Assembly (NCBI GenBank): GCA_016713565.1
Contig: JADJOX010000007.1
Location: 1,106,501-1,170,500 of the forward strand
DNA length: 64,000 bases
Source of the DNA: Ignavibacteriota bacterium
Lineage (GTDB): Bacteria > Bacteroidota > Ignavibacteria > Ignavibacteriales > Melioribacteraceae
Direction of reading: 5' to 3'
The position numbers and the translations under genes are program-made. This document shows positions 62,801-64,000 of this stretch, piece by piece (the first letter of the stretch is position 1; each line of letters begins with the position of its first letter). A model generated the notes under the pieces. That model saw only the letters and a list, made by a program, of their open reading frames with translations, did no database searches and had not been told where the DNA came from.

Positions 62801-63206
62801 TTTCTTCGCTTTGTTCAATCGGCGATTCTATTTTTCCAGAATATTTAACTGTGAAATTAAGATCGCTGTTCATATCAAATTCAGAAATGATATATTTATT
62901 TATTTTTAATTCTGATTCCTTATCTATATCATCTCTATCCATTCCAAGATCTTCAGCCTTTACGGATTTTGCTAAAAGTGAAATATTGATTCCTTTGCCT
63001 TCAAATTTTAAATTCAAATTATGATTTAGCGAAAAGACAATATCATTATTTAGAAATTCTTTCTTGATTAAAATATCATCGGTAACTTCGATAAACGATT
63101 TTGCAGGATCAATTTTCACATGAAGTTTATGGTGAATTTTTGTCTCTTGCGCGAAAAGTGAAAATGCACAAATAGTTAAAAGAATAAAGATTTTCTTTAA
63201 TTTCAT
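59832..63206 (-). CDS. exported M1-M28-PDZ fusion metallopeptidase
   Basis: The 1124-residue protein has a signal peptide (FILLTICAFSLFA) and an M1-type domain with HELLH (His306, Glu307, His310) and zinc Glu328 in GNWCEGLTAYMADH. The M28 domain (about 730-1005) has SAHYDHLG, IHNGADDNASG, FSGEEAGQIGS, NFDTVGR and EDYHKPTDKI, with all M28 zinc ligands. A PDZ domain (about 1048-1122, NSPGAKAGLLIGDIIKKVNG) ends it. The M1 GxMEN exopeptidase motif is replaced by GYGMPSF near 280. It is probably a periplasmic or surface peptidase. It follows an M16 protease gene on the same strand. Confidence 0.9.
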   Translation of the reverse strand: MKLKKIFILLTICAFSLFAQETKIHHKLHVKIDPAKSFIEVTDDILIKKEFLNNDIVFSLNHNLNLKFEGKGINISLLAKSVKAEDLGMDRDDIDKESELKINKYIISEFDMNSDLNFTVKYSGKIESPIEQSEENYQRGFSESPGIISDLGVYLAGSTYWIPTIKDELLSFELSTELPKDWKTVSQGKRTLDKTENNIHLDVWDSPTPQEEIFLIAAKFNEYKYSAGSVDAFAFLRTPDEGLANKYLETTAQYLEMYRQLIGTFPYSKFALVENFWETGYGMPSFTLLGEKIIRFPFILHSSYPHELLHNYWGNSVYVDFNKGNWCEGLTAYMADHLIKEQRGQAEEYRRSTLQKFTDYVKTNNDFPLNKFISRHNAASEAIGYGKSSMVFHMLRNLVGDENFTKAFQVFNRNNKFKKASFDDIRISFEEVTGKNLKWFFDQWIGRTGAPQLSLENVKVEQFGNVYNLSFSIKQIQKEDVYKITVPVAIVYKDETKIENCELNDKNGKISLTLNAEPLKVFVDPQFDVFRILDPNEIPAALSTAFGAEKTLIILPSTNDKKLKVYQNFTAQWIKGNEEKFEIKNENEIDKIPSDKAVWILGENKFQSMLNNILNVFNSGITPDSIKFESKSHSKNNNSFIVSVNNPANINNAVVYLSIGNEKADSGLVRKLPHYGKYSYLTFEGDEPVNIDKGQWPVINSPLVKILNTKTKISEIKLKPRKALAELAPVFSSKRMMEHIAYLASDEMKGRELGSSELQNAANYIAEKFKEYGLQPGSDEGNYFQTFEKEFHGKGNLKITNVIGIIAGTNPDLKEAVVVSAHYDHLGLGWPDVRKGNEGQIHNGADDNASGVAVLLELAEVLGKTLKPARTIIFAAFSGEEAGQIGSKYFIGNYKKFTADKIFANLNFDTVGRLHGKKIMILNGDNAREWKFIFMGTEYTTGVSSEIITQELDASDQVAFIEKGVPAVQFFSGPNEDYHKPTDKIEKIDADGLVKVITVARETLVYLADRDDAMNFTGEMPIAKNETKNDNNKPKEGRKVSTGTMPDFAYSGEGVKVAAVSENSPGAKAGLLIGDIIKKVNGKDCKNLKEYSDQLKEHQPGDEVTLTIERNGKTEEVKIILAER

Positions 63207-63240
63207 TTTATTATCCCAAAATTATAGATCTTATTTTTTG

Positions 63241-64000
63241 TTATTTTACTAATATCTTAACCGGATTTTCAACCTTAAGATACTTTTTAGCCGCAGCAAT
63301 TACATCTTCAACTTTTACATTTTTTATATCTTCAATTGATTTTGCATCATAAAATATATCATTATGAAAATATTTAGAATGACCTAAATAATAAGCTTGG
63401 TTTATGCTGGAAAGTCTTCTAAACATCATTTTGCCTAAGTACATATTAACGGTTTTGTTTATATCATCTTGGCTTATTTTGCCCAAATATTTTTCCGAAA
63501 AGAAATTTGGTAATTGCGGTAAAAGTTTTTCCACATTTTCGGGTCTTGTTCCCAAATTAATATTGAACATAGCCAAGTCATTTTTAATATCTATACCGGC
63601 ATTCATTCTGTATGCCATTCCCTGTTTTTCACGAACGTCAAAAACTATTTTATCTGATATCAGCATTGACAAAACCTCTAAGGCAGGCTTTTCATTTGTT
63701 TTAAAACTTTTTTGAAAACCGTAATAAATAAATGACTGTTCGCCGTTATTTATTTCTTCATTATTAATAGCTTCAGTTATTTTTTTGAATTCTTTTTCTT
63801 TACCAACATTATTTATCATTCCATCTAATTTAGGTTTTGAAAACTTTGTAAAATATTTATTTATATTTTCCGGAGTTTCTTTTGATACAACCGAAATTAT
63901 TATGTTATTTGGATTTAAGTAATATTTGGTAAAGTCCAATAATTTGTCATATGAAAGTTCAGTTTTATTCATATTGGAATTATCATCAACATATAAAATT
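63241..64000 (-). CDS. M16 family peptidase, C-terminal part (truncated by window)
   Basis: The frame is open to the window edge, so the N-terminal part (with any HxxEH zinc motif) lies beyond it; about 252 codons are visible. SYDKLLDFTKYYLNPNNIIISVVS, FIYYGFQKSFKTNEKPALEVLSMLIS, VREKQGMAYRMNAGID and the terminal ALKKYLKVENPVKILV-like end match the C-terminal half of M16 proteases. An internal ATG at 63972 is not the true start, since protein-like sequence continues upstream of it. It precedes the M1-M28-PDZ gene by 34 bases and is probably in one operon with it. Confidence 0.82.
   Translation of the reverse strand, partial: ILYVDDNSNMNKTELSYDKLLDFTKYYLNPNNIIISVVSKETPENINKYFTKFSKPKLDGMINNVGKEKEFKKITEAINNEEINNGEQSFIYYGFQKSFKTNEKPALEVLSMLISDKIVFDVREKQGMAYRMNAGIDIKNDLAMFNINLGTRPENVEKLLPQLPNFFSEKYLGKISQDDINKTVNMYLGKMMFRRLSSINQAYYLGHSKYFHNDIFYDAKSIEDIKNVKVEDVIAAAKKYLKVENPVKILVK

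Overview
The window is strongly AT-rich (about 30% G+C by eye), gene-dense, and reads as ordinary chromosome of a Gram-negative member of the Bacteroidota/Ignavibacteriota/Chlorobiota group, most likely Ignavibacteria. The best marker is the M14 carboxypeptidase at 47725-49605. It ends in a type IX secretion sorting domain with the motif YQNYPNPFNPATTIKYS, which is characteristic of Ignavibacteria and relatives. Many lipoprotein signal peptides and a giant lamin-tail surface protein agree with this. I see no rRNA, tRNA, CRISPR array, insertion sequence, prophage or plasmid origin.

Layout. 1-5282: a partial beta-propeller protein, a DUF6544-like membrane protein, an AlkD-type DNA repair protein, an ACT-like regulator, a small zinc-ribbon protein, a NatAB-like ABC exporter and a YitT membrane protein. 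6468-16887: a DUF4139 protein, then a minus-strand run of lipoprotein alpha-amylase, GMC oxidoreductase, orphan ParA ATPase and a 1256-residue lamin-tail protein. 17126-23411: SpoIID-like protein, BatA-like protein, HflX and histidine ammonia-lyase. 23419-35627: mixed metabolism and stress genes (glycerate kinase, RsbRD-like sensor, SerC, DUF1015, TlpA-like lipoprotein, DUF2203, OsmC, thioredoxin, BON-LysM protein, NmrA-like protein, DUF456, BtuF-like lipoprotein).

35745-47721 is a surface-polysaccharide cluster on the plus strand: GtrB-like GT2, sugar-nucleotide epimerase, three GT4 enzymes, WecB, a YfhO-like membrane protein, a methyltransferase and a Wzx-like flippase. The genes mostly overlap or abut. 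They could activate sugars (epimerase, WecB), build a lipid-linked glycan and flip it across the inner membrane.

47725-64000: T9SS-exported carboxypeptidase, a small membrane protein, prfA, a GT2, miaA, a CNB-GAF-kinase-like protein whose phosphoacceptor His is Tyr, then an operon of DNA glycosylase, ECF sigma factor, ZAS anti-sigma factor and OsmC. After these come an AhpD-like protein, dgt, a YHS protein, and two exported peptidases: an M1-M28-PDZ fusion and an M16 protease cut by the window end.

Four genes are broken by a single-base shift (YfhO, flippase, ECF sigma, small membrane protein). Three of the four are restored by adding one base to an A or T run. This looks more like consensus error or very recent indels than old pseudogenes, so these are best read as genes with suspect bases. 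I did not find a convincing wholly new multi-gene system. The most interesting items are the His-to-Tyr kinase-like sensor, the glycosylase/sigma/anti-sigma/OsmC operon and the M1-M28-PDZ fusion.
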